Below are positions 7,365 through 14,475 of a stretch of DNA of 18,998 nucleotides, piece by piece. The position numbers and the translations under genes are program-made. The notes below the pieces were generated by a model that saw only the letters and a list, made by a program, of their open reading frames with translations, had not been told where the DNA came from and did not search any database. The number at the start of each line of letters is the position of its first letter. Position 1 is the stretch's first letter. This stretch comes from Pelotomaculum sp. (GTDB lineage: Bacteria > Bacillota > Desulfotomaculia > Desulfotomaculales > Pelotomaculaceae): positions 17,796 to 36,793 of the forward strand of contig DNIT01000006.1 in assembly GCA_003489345.1 (NCBI GenBank). Reading direction: 5' to 3'.

Positions 7365-7647
7365 TGATCAGTACTCCCATACTATAAGCTCTTGGGTCGG
7401 TTGGTAATATTATTCTTTAACTACTAATGAATTCCTACCAGGTTTTCAAAAACAAAACCAATCGTTTGCCGCAAGCGTCATATAATATGAAAGCGCCTGC
7501 AACCCCCGAGCGGGTGTTTTAGACGCCAAAAATCACAATCGGTTAAATGAATAACCGTTAATTCAGTCAAACTGGAGGGGTGTACCTTCCCCCAAAGAAA
7601 TACAGAATGCACTGCGCCCTACGCCTAATAACCCTGTGATTAAACTA

Positions 7648-8193
7648 CTAGGCCGCAGCCTGGTGTGCGCTTTTCCAGCCGAGTTCCAGTGCCTTTTTAT
7701 TTAAAGCTTCCGATCCCGGCGGTATCCGGGACATCAGAGCCAACTGAAGTGATTCCTTGGTAACGATACCTGTAATTGCGGCCAGAGCACCCAGCGCCAC
7801 CACGTTGGCGAACATTTCTTTGCCGAGGTTTTCCTTGGCGATGCGGGTGTAAGGTACGGCAAAAACATTGGCGCCTATTGGAAGCTGGTCTGTAATATAA
7901 GTGTTGTCGATAATCAATGTCCCGTTTTCGCTGATGCTGCCCGCGTATTTTTTAAGAGCTTCCCTGCTCATAACAAGCAAGATGTCGGGCCTGGTGACTT
8001 TAGGGTAATCAATTTCTCCGTCACTGATAATGACTTCTGCTCTACTGGCTCCGCCACGGGCTTCCGGCCCGTAAGATTGTGTCTGGACAGTATTCTTACC
8101 GTCTCTGATCACGGCGTCCGCCAGGATTTGTCCCGCCAGGATCAACCCCTGACCACCTGTGCCGCTTAGTATAATTTCACTAGTTAACGCCAC
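7648..8193 (-). CDS. korC: 2-oxoacid:ferredoxin oxidoreductase, gamma subunit
   Basis: This 181-aa protein is the gamma subunit of the cytosolic 2-oxoacid:ferredoxin oxidoreductase family. It opens with the characteristic SGTGGQGLILAGQILADA (about 10-27), followed by the TQSYGPEARGGASRAEVIIS segment (about 38-57). The subunit helps hold the complex together and contributes to the CoA/TPP region. The start is GTG 8193, supported by AAGGAGGAG about 9 nt upstream. It overlaps the end of the beta subunit gene by 14 nt. It is the last gene of the korDABC operon. No clear terminator follows. A small hairpin (CGGTTA/TAACCG, 7540-7557) is the only candidate. Confidence 0.93.
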   Translation of the reverse strand: MALTSEIILSGTGGQGLILAGQILADAVIRDGKNTVQTQSYGPEARGGASRAEVIISDGEIDYPKVTRPDILLVMSREALKKYAGSISENGTLIIDNTYITDQLPIGANVFAVPYTRIAKENLGKEMFANVVALGALAAITGIVTKESLQLALMSRIPPGSEALNKKALELGWKSAHQAAA

Positions 8194-9025
8194 GTTGCCG
8201 CTCCTCCTTGTTCTTTTTCTGCTTCTCCTCTATGAAACGCTCATAAATGTCGGTAAACTCGGGAGCATCTGCTTTATAGAGTTCACCAATTGCAAACTTT
8301 CCTTCCATTTCTAACGGCGTCAGCTTTCTGGCTTTTTCAACAGGGACGCTGTGCTCTTTCTGCCAGAGCAGCATGTCGTAGCCGTTGCCCATCTTATTAC
8401 GCCGGCCGTAAGAGATCGGGCAGGCGGTAACAGCTTCCACGACGCTGAAACCTTTGTGATCAGCCCCATTTCTGATCAACTGGGTCAGCATGTTGGCATG
8501 GTAGGTGGTGCCTCTTGCCACGTAAGTGGCTCCCGCTCCCTGCGCCAGCTCCGCCAGGTCAAAGGGGCGTTCAAATGTCCCCTGGGGAGCGGTGGTTGCC
8601 CTTGAGTTGAGCGGTGAGAGAGGGGAGGATTGCCCTCCGGTCATACCATAGATACTGTTATTGAAAATAATGGCAGTCAGGTCGATGTTGCGCCTGGCAG
8701 CGTGGATAAAGTGGTTGCCTCCAATACCAGTGCTGTCGCCGTCACCCATTAAAACAAATACCTTAAGCTCAGGCCGGGCCATTTTGATCCCGGTGGCGAA
8801 GGCCAGGGCCCTGCCATGGGTGGTGTGCAGGGTGCAGAAATCAAGATAACCGGTAGCCCTGGAAGAGCAGCCGATGCCGGAAACAACGACGGTATTGTTC
8901 TGGTCGCAGTTTAAAAGGCCGAAAGCACGGGTAATGGCGCCCAAAACAATCCCGTTGCCGCAGCCGGGACACCAGATATGAGGAAGCTTTTCAGAGCGCA
9001 GATATTTATTGGCATTGTTTTGCAT
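8180..9025 (-). CDS. korB: 2-oxoacid:ferredoxin oxidoreductase, beta subunit (TPP-binding)
   Basis: This 281-aa protein is the thiamine pyrophosphate-binding beta subunit. It starts with the WCPGCGNG signature (C19, C22). The TPP/Mg motif begins GDGDSTGIGG (94-103) and closes with the FNN at 121-123, followed by YGMTGGQSSPLS. With the alpha, gamma and ferredoxin-like subunits it oxidatively decarboxylates a 2-oxoacid to the acyl-CoA, passing electrons to ferredoxin, or runs in reverse to fix CO2. The fusion-free four-gene layout and the short beta chain fit the 2-oxoglutarate (Kor) or branched-chain (Vor) types; sequence reading alone does not settle which. ATG 9025 lies 16 nt after the alpha subunit stop, with a GGTGA site upstream. 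Confidence 0.93.
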   Translation of the reverse strand: MQNNANKYLRSEKLPHIWCPGCGNGIVLGAITRAFGLLNCDQNNTVVVSGIGCSSRATGYLDFCTLHTTHGRALAFATGIKMARPELKVFVLMGDGDSTGIGGNHFIHAARRNIDLTAIIFNNSIYGMTGGQSSPLSPLNSRATTAPQGTFERPFDLAELAQGAGATYVARGTTYHANMLTQLIRNGADHKGFSVVEAVTACPISYGRRNKMGNGYDMLLWQKEHSVPVEKARKLTPLEMEGKFAIGELYKADAPEFTDIYERFIEEKQKKNKEERQRGVN

Positions 9026-9041
9026 CCATGATTCACCGACT

Positions 9042-10181
9042 TTACTGTTTTATGATTGTGTCCAAAATTTCGCCGGGAGTAATCAATTCACCGTTGACCT
9101 TATTGACTCCAATAACCCTGGACCTGCCCGAGGCGGCACGCTCAACTTCCAATTTAAGCTGGCCCAGGTTCATCTCGGGCACTATCATGGTGTGGGCCTG
9201 CCGGGACAGGGCATCGATTTCTTTTTCAGGAAACGGCCAGATGGTGATAGGGCGGAACAGGCCAACCTTTAAACCAGCCAAGCGCGCTTCTTTGATTGCT
9301 TTCCTGGCGGAACGTGAGACGGCCCCGTAGGCTACGATAATAGTATCCGCGTCTTGAGTCAGCCAGGACTCACTCAGGACAATGTCGTCCACGTTATCCA
9401 TAATTTTATTGTTTAAGCGTCTTATTAATTTTTCGGCAACATCCGCATCGGTAGTGGGAAAGCCGCTTTCGTCGTGTACCAAACCGGTTACGTGAAAGCG
9501 GTAATTATCACAAAAATCAGCTACAGCCGGAACGCCGTCTTTGCCAGGCCGGTAGGGATAATATTTTTCCAGACCGGCCGGTGGTTTTTTGCGGTCGATC
9601 ACCTTCAGTTGATCCGGTTGGGGCAGGATCACCCTTTCCCGCATGTGACCGATGACCTCATCGGTAAGAAGAATTACCGGTGTCCTGTATTTTTCTGAAA
9701 GATTAAAAGCTTCCACGGTCAACAAATATGATTCCTGTACGGAAGCAGGACAGAGCGCAATTACCGAGTGGTCGCCATGGGTACCCCAGCGCGCCTGCAT
9801 AACGTCCCCCTGAGCCGGGGCGGTGGGAATACCGGTGCTTGGTCCGTGACGCTGTACATTGACCACCACGCAGGGTACTTCAGCCATCGAGGCAAAGCCT
9901 ATGTTCTCTTGCTTAAGTGAAAAGCCGGGACCGCTGGTAGCGGTAAGTGACTTCAATCCAGCCAGGGAGGCTCCGATGATGGCAGCCATGCTGGCCATCT
10001 CGTCCTCCATCTGGATAAACTTGCCCCCATAGAGAGGTAATCTGGCAGCTAACAGCTCTGAAATCTCAGTGGACGGGGTAATAGGATACCCTGCGAAGAA
10101 GCGGAGGCCGGCTGACAGCGCGCCCTCCACAATAGCTTCATTACCCTGCATTAAACGGGCCAACTGAGCAACATCATTCAT
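9042..10181 (-). CDS. korA: 2-oxoacid:ferredoxin oxidoreductase, alpha subunit
   Basis: This 379-aa protein combines the pyrimidine-binding domain and the C-terminal transketolase-like domain of the alpha subunit. Visible motifs are GNEAIVEGALSAG (about 13-25), FFAGYPITPSTEI, the conserved ATSGPGFSLKQENIGFA and the GPSTGIPTAPAQGD loop. The last motif is typical of KorA-type subunits and supports 2-oxoglutarate as substrate (known family trend, not proof). The C-terminal part has VAYGAVSRSARKAI and GLFRPITIWPFP, as expected. ATG 10181 follows the korD stop after 1 nt, with a GGAGTG site inside korD, so the two are translationally coupled. Confidence 0.93.
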   Translation of the reverse strand: MNDVAQLARLMQGNEAIVEGALSAGLRFFAGYPITPSTEISELLAARLPLYGGKFIQMEDEMASMAAIIGASLAGLKSLTATSGPGFSLKQENIGFASMAEVPCVVVNVQRHGPSTGIPTAPAQGDVMQARWGTHGDHSVIALCPASVQESYLLTVEAFNLSEKYRTPVILLTDEVIGHMRERVILPQPDQLKVIDRKKPPAGLEKYYPYRPGKDGVPAVADFCDNYRFHVTGLVHDESGFPTTDADVAEKLIRRLNNKIMDNVDDIVLSESWLTQDADTIIVAYGAVSRSARKAIKEARLAGLKVGLFRPITIWPFPEKEIDALSRQAHTMIVPEMNLGQLKLEVERAASGRSRVIGVNKVNGELITPGEILDTIIKQ

Positions 10182-10182
10182 A

Positions 10183-10401
10183 TTAATTCACATCCACTCC
10201 AATTGATATGGCAAAGTCGGGGCAGTGAGTCTCACAAATGCGGCAGCCGGTGCAGAGGGAAGGATTTGCCGCGAAAGCCTTGCTGCCGCCGTCCATGGAT
10301 AAAACCTTGGAGCAGAGTCCGGCGCAAATCCCGCAACCCTTGCACCAACTCTTATTTATTTGAATATTTTGGGGATTGCGGTAGGGCGTTGTTTCTGACA
10401 T
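10183..10401 (-). CDS. korD: 2-oxoacid:ferredoxin oxidoreductase, ferredoxin-like delta subunit
   Basis: This 72-aa protein has two [4Fe-4S] cluster motifs: C20-x2-C23-x2-C26-x3-C30 and C50-x2-C53-x2-C56-x3-C60, each arranged as CxxCxxCxxxC, the last Cys followed by S or P. It is the electron-transfer subunit of the complex. The frame continues upstream to an ATG at 10479, but I place the start at ATG 10401. There GGAGGT lies about 9 nt upstream, and the mature-looking sequence MSETTPYRNPQ begins. The extra 26 residues would be unusual for the family. It is the first gene of the operon, and a palindromic site lies about 130 bp upstream. Confidence 0.92.
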   Translation of the reverse strand: MSETTPYRNPQNIQINKSWCKGCGICAGLCSKVLSMDGGSKAFAANPSLCTGCRICETHCPDFAISIGVDVN

Positions 10402-10481
10402 TGTCCTTACCTCCGGTTGGTCTAATTGTATAAAGTTTAAAGAGCTTTTGCATGCAACAGACATGATTTTATATATCAATA

Positions 10482-10542
10482 TGAGATAAGCGCTGTTCCA
10501 AATAAGGAGAATTAATATTGTCTTATTTTGAGATATATCTCA
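10482..10542 (-). promoter_or_regulatory. Palindromic operator candidate between korD and the DUF421 gene
   Basis: A perfect 14-bp palindrome, TGAGATATATCTCA, lies at 10529-10542. A second TGAGATA half-site lies in the same orientation at 10482-10488, 47 bp away, in the divergent region between kor (-) and the DUF421 gene (+). Its position and symmetry fit a repressor or activator site. The regulator is unknown. The surrounding AT-rich DNA holds TATAAT-like sequences (10638-10643 for the + strand) but no good -35 partner. Confidence 0.35.
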
Positions 10543-10666
10543 TTTTAATACAAGCGAACATCCTTATAAATATTTTACTCGTTTTTAACACATTGTAAAG
10601 TAATAATTTTTATTAAAAGCGGCAATTCATAAATTTGTATAATTATAAATCAAATTTGAAAGTTCG

Positions 10667-11347
10667 GTGTCTTGGATGCTGATATGGGAGTATGTATACC
10701 GTACGGTTTTCGTATATTTTGTGGTCTTGTTGGTAATCAGGTTAATGGGAAAACGGGAAATCGGTCAGCTTTCTCCATTTGACTTTGTCGTCGCCATCAT
10801 TATTGCGGAACTGGCGGTCATACCGTTGGAGGTCAAAGAGGCGCCGCTGTGGCACAGCATCCTCCCGCTGGCCATGCTGGGGGCGCTGGAAGTTGCGGTC
10901 TCGTATGCGACCCTTTTCAGCCGTACTCTGCGCAATATTATTTGCGGCGCCCCTCAGGTGATTATTAAAAATGGGGAGCTTTTACGGGAGGAGATGCGCA
11001 AGGCCCGCTACAACCTTGACGACTTGCTGGCTCAAATGCGGGAAAAAGGAATCGTCGACCCGTCCGAGGTGGAATTTGCAGTCCTGGAAACTTCCGGTAA
11101 ACTCAGCATTATACCAAAATCTCAGTACCGTCCGGTAATCCCTGCTGATCTCGGGATCCAAACGCCATACGAAGGACTGCCCACAGTATTGGTTATGGAC
11201 GGCAATATCATGCGCAAAAATTTACAGGATATCGAACTGGACGAGAAGTGGCTGGCGGAGGCCTTAAAGAAGCATGAACTGGCTCCGCGAAAAGTCCTGC
11301 TGGCCACCCTCGGGACCGACGGCCGCCTTTTTGTCAGCAAAAAATAA
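10667..11347 (+). CDS. DUF421 (YetF-type) membrane protein
   Basis: This 226-aa integral membrane protein has three N-terminal transmembrane helices (about 9-26, 38-56 and 64-84), followed by a cytoplasmic DUF421 domain. Recognisable segments are RLMGKREIGQLSPFDFVVAIIIAELA (quoted only to show its family; about residues 25-50), VIIKNGELL and RKARYNLDDLLAQMREKGI. The YetF family is common in sporeforming Firmicutes; its biochemical role is poorly known. The start is uncertain: GTG 10667 or ATG 10676 both lack a strong ribosome site, with only GAAAG at 10658-10662. A strong AAGGAGG just after the stop (11347-11354) leads to no sizeable gene. Confidence 0.85.
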   Translation: MSWMLIWEYVYRTVFVYFVVLLVIRLMGKREIGQLSPFDFVVAIIIAELAVIPLEVKEAPLWHSILPLAMLGALEVAVSYATLFSRTLRNIICGAPQVIIKNGELLREEMRKARYNLDDLLAQMREKGIVDPSEVEFAVLETSGKLSIIPKSQYRPVIPADLGIQTPYEGLPTVLVMDGNIMRKNLQDIELDEKWLAEALKKHELAPRKVLLATLGTDGRLFVSKK

Positions 11348-11406
11348 AGGAGGAAATAGTCGCTTTTGGTAGAATTAACCTAACAATACTCTGAAAGGGT
11401 TTGTCC

Positions 11407-12057
11407 TTGGACGGGCAGGTGGAGCGCATGTTGCAGCTGGATCGCAAACAGCAACTGGTAATCCTGGTGCTGGTCGGCATCATTCTCTTCGGCGGGGGGT
11501 ACCGGTTTGCTCAAATGAAAGAACGTGCCGCCGAGGAAAACATAGCCGTCCTTGACCGGGAAAAGACTAATGACAGCAAAGCCAAAGTCCACGTCGCAGG
11601 AGCTGTAGTAAAGCCCGGTGTTTATGAGCTGCCGGCAGGTTCGAGAATAATCGACGCAGTAAATATGGCCGTCCCTACCGGCGAGGCCGACCTGGACGTT
11701 TTAAAACTGGCGACACAGGTAACCGACGGGCAGACCATCAATGTTCCGGTTAAAGCCGCGGCAGGCCAGACTGGAGCGGCAGGGTCATCAGCAGCGCCGG
11801 CTGCTGTTTCGCCCGTTGCGGCGTTTTCAGCAGGGGCAGGAAGTAGCGTTCAACAAGCCGGCGGCAAGGTGAACATCAATACAGCCGACCAGGCGCAACT
11901 GGACACATTACCGGGGATTGGACCTGCATATGCCCAACGGATTATTCAATACAGGGAGCTCAACGGTCCTTTTGAAACCATTGAGGACATCAAACAGGTA
12001 TCCGGGATCGGGGATAAACGATTTGAGCAGTTGAAAGATCTGATCACGGTTCAGTAA
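11407..12057 (+). CDS. comEA: Competence protein ComEA (helix-hairpin-helix DNA receptor)
   Basis: This 216-aa protein has a short cytoplasmic N-terminus and one transmembrane helix (about 17-32). Outside lie an SLBB-type domain (about 59-115: VHVAGAVVKPGVYELPAG), an Ala/Gly/Ser linker (about 117-152) and a C-terminal tandem helix-hairpin-helix domain (153-214: KVNINTADQAQLDTLPGIGP). ComEA binds incoming DNA at the membrane for natural uptake. I prefer TTG 11407 over TTG 11401, because GAAAGGG (11393-11399) then has 7-nt spacing instead of 1. The usual partner comEC does not follow in this window, so the locus may be split or rearranged. Family identity is firm. Confidence 0.92.
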   Translation: MDGQVERMLQLDRKQQLVILVLVGIILFGGGYRFAQMKERAAEENIAVLDREKTNDSKAKVHVAGAVVKPGVYELPAGSRIIDAVNMAVPTGEADLDVLKLATQVTDGQTINVPVKAAAGQTGAAGSSAAPAAVSPVAAFSAGAGSSVQQAGGKVNINTADQAQLDTLPGIGPAYAQRIIQYRELNGPFETIEDIKQVSGIGDKRFEQLKDLITVQ

Positions 12058-12137
12058 AAAAGAGAGAAGAACGGCAAAAAAAATACCGCTTTTCAGGTGG
12101 CAACCGGAGACCCGTTTGTATATGATGATGAAAAAGG

Positions 12138-12461
12138 GTGAGGCAATTGTTTGAGAAGGAGCATCGTCACTGGTATGCCGGATCTACGTCTTTCGAGTTT
12201 GATCACTCGCATCAATGTTCAGGATATACCGAGTTGCCCTACGAATCGGGTCATAGCCATTATCACCGCATCATTATTATCGTTGTAAAGGATAGACCTC
12301 GGGGTCATGACCATCTAATAGAAATATCGACCGGCCCTGCTATTTATAATAAACACGGGCATTATCACCGGATAAGCTCTAAAACGAGCTTAAATGGCAG
12401 GCCAAAGCATAATCACCGCTTTGAAAGAGTTACATCGCCACCAATCGCTTATTATTATTAA
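12138..12461 (+). CDS. His-rich YmaF-family protein
   Basis: This soluble protein of about 107 aa has regularly spaced His pairs: HRHW, DHSHQ, GHSHYH, GHDHL, HGHYH and KHNHRF. TGPAI and RISSKTSL segments lie between them, in the repeating pattern of the YmaF family. Metal binding is plausible from the His content, but function is unknown. The start is uncertain. GTG 12138 gives MRQLFEKEHRHW, while TTG 12147 lies after a GGGTGAGG that is too close. It lies 80 nt after comEA and is followed by a terminator, so it is probably not part of the radical SAM operon. Neighbouring Tyr at the C-terminus (AYYY) is a small oddity. Confidence 0.7.
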   Translation: MRQLFEKEHRHWYAGSTSFEFDHSHQCSGYTELPYESGHSHYHRIIIIVVKDRPRGHDHLIEISTGPAIYNKHGHYHRISSKTSLNGRPKHNHRFERVTSPPIAYYY

Positions 12462-12522
12462 CCGCTTGGTGAACGATTATTATGGCGGCTGCCGGCTAAA
12501 AGTGCGAGCCGTTAAATCCTGG

Positions 12523-12551
12523 AATCCCGGTATTGGCCGGGATTATTTATT
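12523..12551 (+). terminator. Intrinsic terminator after the YmaF-family gene
   Basis: An 8-bp perfect stem, AATCCCGG (12523-12530) with CCGGGATT (12537-12544), and a 6-nt loop are followed by ATTTATT. The T-tract is moderate. It lies 62 nt after the YmaF stop and separates that gene from the radical SAM operon. Confidence 0.65.
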
Positions 12552-12615
12552 ATGCCCAGGAACAAGATCTCGAAAAGTAGGACCAACGGCATAGTGAAAC
12601 CGGGACCTTTGTTTC

Positions 12616-12644
12616 TTGTGTCAGATACGGGAAATTGATACGAT
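12616..12644 (+). promoter_or_regulatory. Candidate promoter of the radical SAM operon
   Basis: TTGTGT (12616-12621) and TACGAT (12639-12644) are separated by 17 bp, 62 bp before the ATG of the 125-aa gene. The match to sigma-A consensus is partial. GATACGAT (12637-12644) also resembles the -10 of the sporulation factor sigma-E (CATACAAT-like), without a clear -35. Which factor is used cannot be decided from sequence alone. Confidence 0.3.
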
Positions 12645-12706
12645 AATATGAAAAAACATTCACCACCCAGTTTTTGGCAGTTATTTAAATGTAAGGAGGA
12701 ATAAAG

Positions 12707-13084
12707 ATGCCAAGAGACCCAATCAAACCATCTATTCAAAATCCTGCTGTTAAAAATCCTGCTATTCAAAATCCTGTTGCGAATCTCAATATCGTATTGA
12801 GCAAAGAACAGATCAATCAAATTGTACACAGTGTCATCGGTAGAAAAGGTGGCAAACTTGGTCAAATAGCCATTGCTTCCGACTACTGCTGTGTAGACGC
12901 TTCCGTCGGTTCTTCGGTTGCAGGACCGGTATCCAGTGTCGCATCTTCTGTAAGTCTTCCCGGTCCGGAAAACGTATTAGAGCGTGGGAAAGTTAACGCT
13001 TTAAAACAGCAGCTGCAGCAGAATCTTGATGCAAATCAAATGCGTGTCACCGTCAGTGTGCCGGAAAAAATAGAAATCAAATAG
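12707..13084 (+). CDS. Unrecognised 125-aa protein, candidate substrate of the radical SAM enzymes
   Basis: I do not recognise this family. It is a 125-aa protein without signal peptide or membrane helix. Residues 10-24 are three pentapeptide units of the form xxNPx (IQNPA, VKNPA, IQNPV). Residues 29-45 look helical (IVLSKEQINQIVHSVIG). A basic GRKGGK follows at 45-50. C61-C62 form an adjacent Cys pair in SDYCCVD, the only Cys in the protein. Residues 65-83 are almost entirely Ser, Val, Ala, Gly and Pro. A Gln-rich helix (about 90-112) and a VTVSVPEKIEIK tail close it. AAGGAGGAATAAAG gives a very strong ribosome site. It is the first gene of the operon, 53 nt before the SPASM radical SAM gene. 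A precursor or scaffold modified by the downstream enzymes is the simplest reading, but this is inference; a regulatory or structural partner is possible. Confidence 0.7.
   Translation: MPRDPIKPSIQNPAVKNPAIQNPVANLNIVLSKEQINQIVHSVIGRKGGKLGQIAIASDYCCVDASVGSSVAGPVSSVASSVSLPGPENVLERGKVNALKQQLQQNLDANQMRVTVSVPEKIEIK
12732..12776 (+). repeat. Tandem 15-nt repeats coding for xxNPx pentapeptides
   Basis: CTATTCAAAATCCTG occurs exactly at 12732-12746 and 12762-12776, with a diverged copy between them (TAAAAATCCT around 12751). The 15-nt period gives the pentapeptides IQNPA, VKNPA and IQNPV. The near identity at the DNA level suggests recent slippage or duplication. Confidence 0.8.
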
Positions 13085-13137
13085 ATTCATTCAATAACTG
13101 GGTGGAAATTTTATATTATTTTGAAGGTGTTAAGTGC

Positions 13138-14475
13138 ATGAAGCCCAGCAATTTTAACTTAACTATAGAACTGGATAACCATAAATCTGTCCTTATAAAT
13201 ACCCTTACCGGGGCTATGGATATTCTCCCCAATGAAACCATCGATTATTTGCAAGATGGTCTCTGCAATACTAACGACGAAGTGGCAGAATATTTGTATC
13301 AACGCCAATATCTGCTGGACGCCGACCTGGATGAAGCACAGCTGGTTCAAGATTTGTACGGCGAGCTTTTAAAACATCAAAGAAAAATCACCCCATTAAG
13401 AGGAGTCATTATCCTTACCTTTGACTGCAATTTAAGATGCAAATATTGTTGGCAACAGTATAAGGTAGATGAAAAAAACAAATTAAAACTGACCCGGGAT
13501 AAAGTAGATAATATTTTCATATCCATGGAGCATTTATATTCTTCTTTGGAAAATAAAAGTGAACAGCCGCCAATCATCCAGTTGTTCGGCGGTGAACCGC
13601 TCCTTCCTGAAAATAAAGAAATTATTGCGTATAGCCTGCATAAGTGCAGTGAAAAAAAGTGGTATGCGCAAATAACTACCAATGGAGTCTTCTTGAATGA
13701 TTATATGCGGATATTTGAAGAGTTCCCTGTTAACGAGATCCAGGTGACCATCGACGGACCCTATGAGGTCCATGATAGAAGAAGAATTGGGAGTAAATAT
13801 GAAGAGTTAATGGATTCAATCGGTAGATTGCTACAAGTAAACAGGATTCATACTAAATTAAGAGTGAATGTGGATACTGCCAACATAGATACCCTTCCGG
13901 AGCTTGCGAACGACATCATTAAAAGACAGTGGTATACGAATAGGAAGTTTTATGCATACATAGCGCCTCTCAGGGACTCTTCCCTTGAGGAACCAAAACT
14001 TATTCTGGAAAGAAGTCATTTGCTGCAAAAGCTCATGGTGTTAAAGGAGCGGTACCCCCAGATCGAGATATTCGATATGTTGGGATGGAACGGCTACCAG
14101 GCTGTCAGAGTACTTGAAAATACCGGCAAAATGCCGTATCCCAGAGTAAACATTTGTGATACGAATATGAACCAGTTTGTATTCACACCAAAGGGAGAAA
14201 TCCACGTGTGCGCTGAAGAGGCCCATGATCCTGCAGGAATTGTAGGATATTACTGGCCGGAATACGTGCTTAATGAGAGTTCTTTTCTGGGATGGTACAA
14301 CCGGAGTCCGCTTCAACTAAGTAATTGTAAAGGATGCGCTTTGTTGCCGGTTTGCGGCGGAGGTTGCCAACTTTTTATCAAGAACCGTGATTTTTACGGT
14401 CCATACTGCCAGGCCGTTCGAGACAGCTTGATCGGCGGGATAAAAAATTATATGAAACAGGAGAAATTGGTTTGA
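13138..14475 (+). CDS. Radical SAM/SPASM peptide-maturase-like protein
   Basis: This 445-aa protein resembles RiPP-maturing radical SAM enzymes. An N-terminal region of about 85 residues (a possible peptide-binding part, not clearly a standard RRE) is followed by the [4Fe-4S]-SAM motif C97-x3-C101-x2-C104 (DCNLRCKYCW) and the FGGEPLL motif. The C-terminal SPASM domain has Cys in NICDTN, HVCAEE, NCKGCALLPVCGGGC and YCQAV, enough for two auxiliary clusters. SPASM enzymes install thioether, C-C or similar links in peptides. I prefer ATG 13138, because GAAGGTG lies 8-9 nt upstream; the GTG at 13102 has no ribosome site. It follows the 125-aa gene closely, and its stop overlaps the next start. Confidence 0.9.
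   Translation: MKPSNFNLTIELDNHKSVLINTLTGAMDILPNETIDYLQDGLCNTNDEVAEYLYQRQYLLDADLDEAQLVQDLYGELLKHQRKITPLRGVIILTFDCNLRCKYCWQQYKVDEKNKLKLTRDKVDNIFISMEHLYSSLENKSEQPPIIQLFGGEPLLPENKEIIAYSLHKCSEKKWYAQITTNGVFLNDYMRIFEEFPVNEIQVTIDGPYEVHDRRRIGSKYEELMDSIGRLLQVNRIHTKLRVNVDTANIDTLPELANDIIKRQWYTNRKFYAYIAPLRDSSLEEPKLILERSHLLQKLMVLKERYPQIEIFDMLGWNGYQAVRVLENTGKMPYPRVNICDTNMNQFVFTPKGEIHVCAEEAHDPAGIVGYYWPEYVLNESSFLGWYNRSPLQLSNCKGCALLPVCGGGCQLFIKNRDFYGPYCQAVRDSLIGGIKNYMKQEKLV

Noticed and set aside
7463..7477. Imperfect inverted repeat CGTTTGC-C-GCAAGCG between korC and the sigma-54 regulator
   Set aside because: Only 6 of 7 positions pair, and there is no second copy. Too weak to call an operator.
10443..10465. 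Possible sigma-54 promoter (TTGC-containing) upstream of korD on the minus strand
   Set aside because: The -24 GG is absent at the right distance, so it does not meet the consensus.
11347..11383. Strong AAGGAGG ribosome site right after the DUF421 gene
   Set aside because: The next TTG gives only five codons before a stop. It is probably a relic or chance.
12394..12594. 66-codon + strand frame overlapping the YmaF-family gene and its terminator
   Set aside because: It has no ribosome site and reads through the terminator stem. The YmaF frame explains the sequence.
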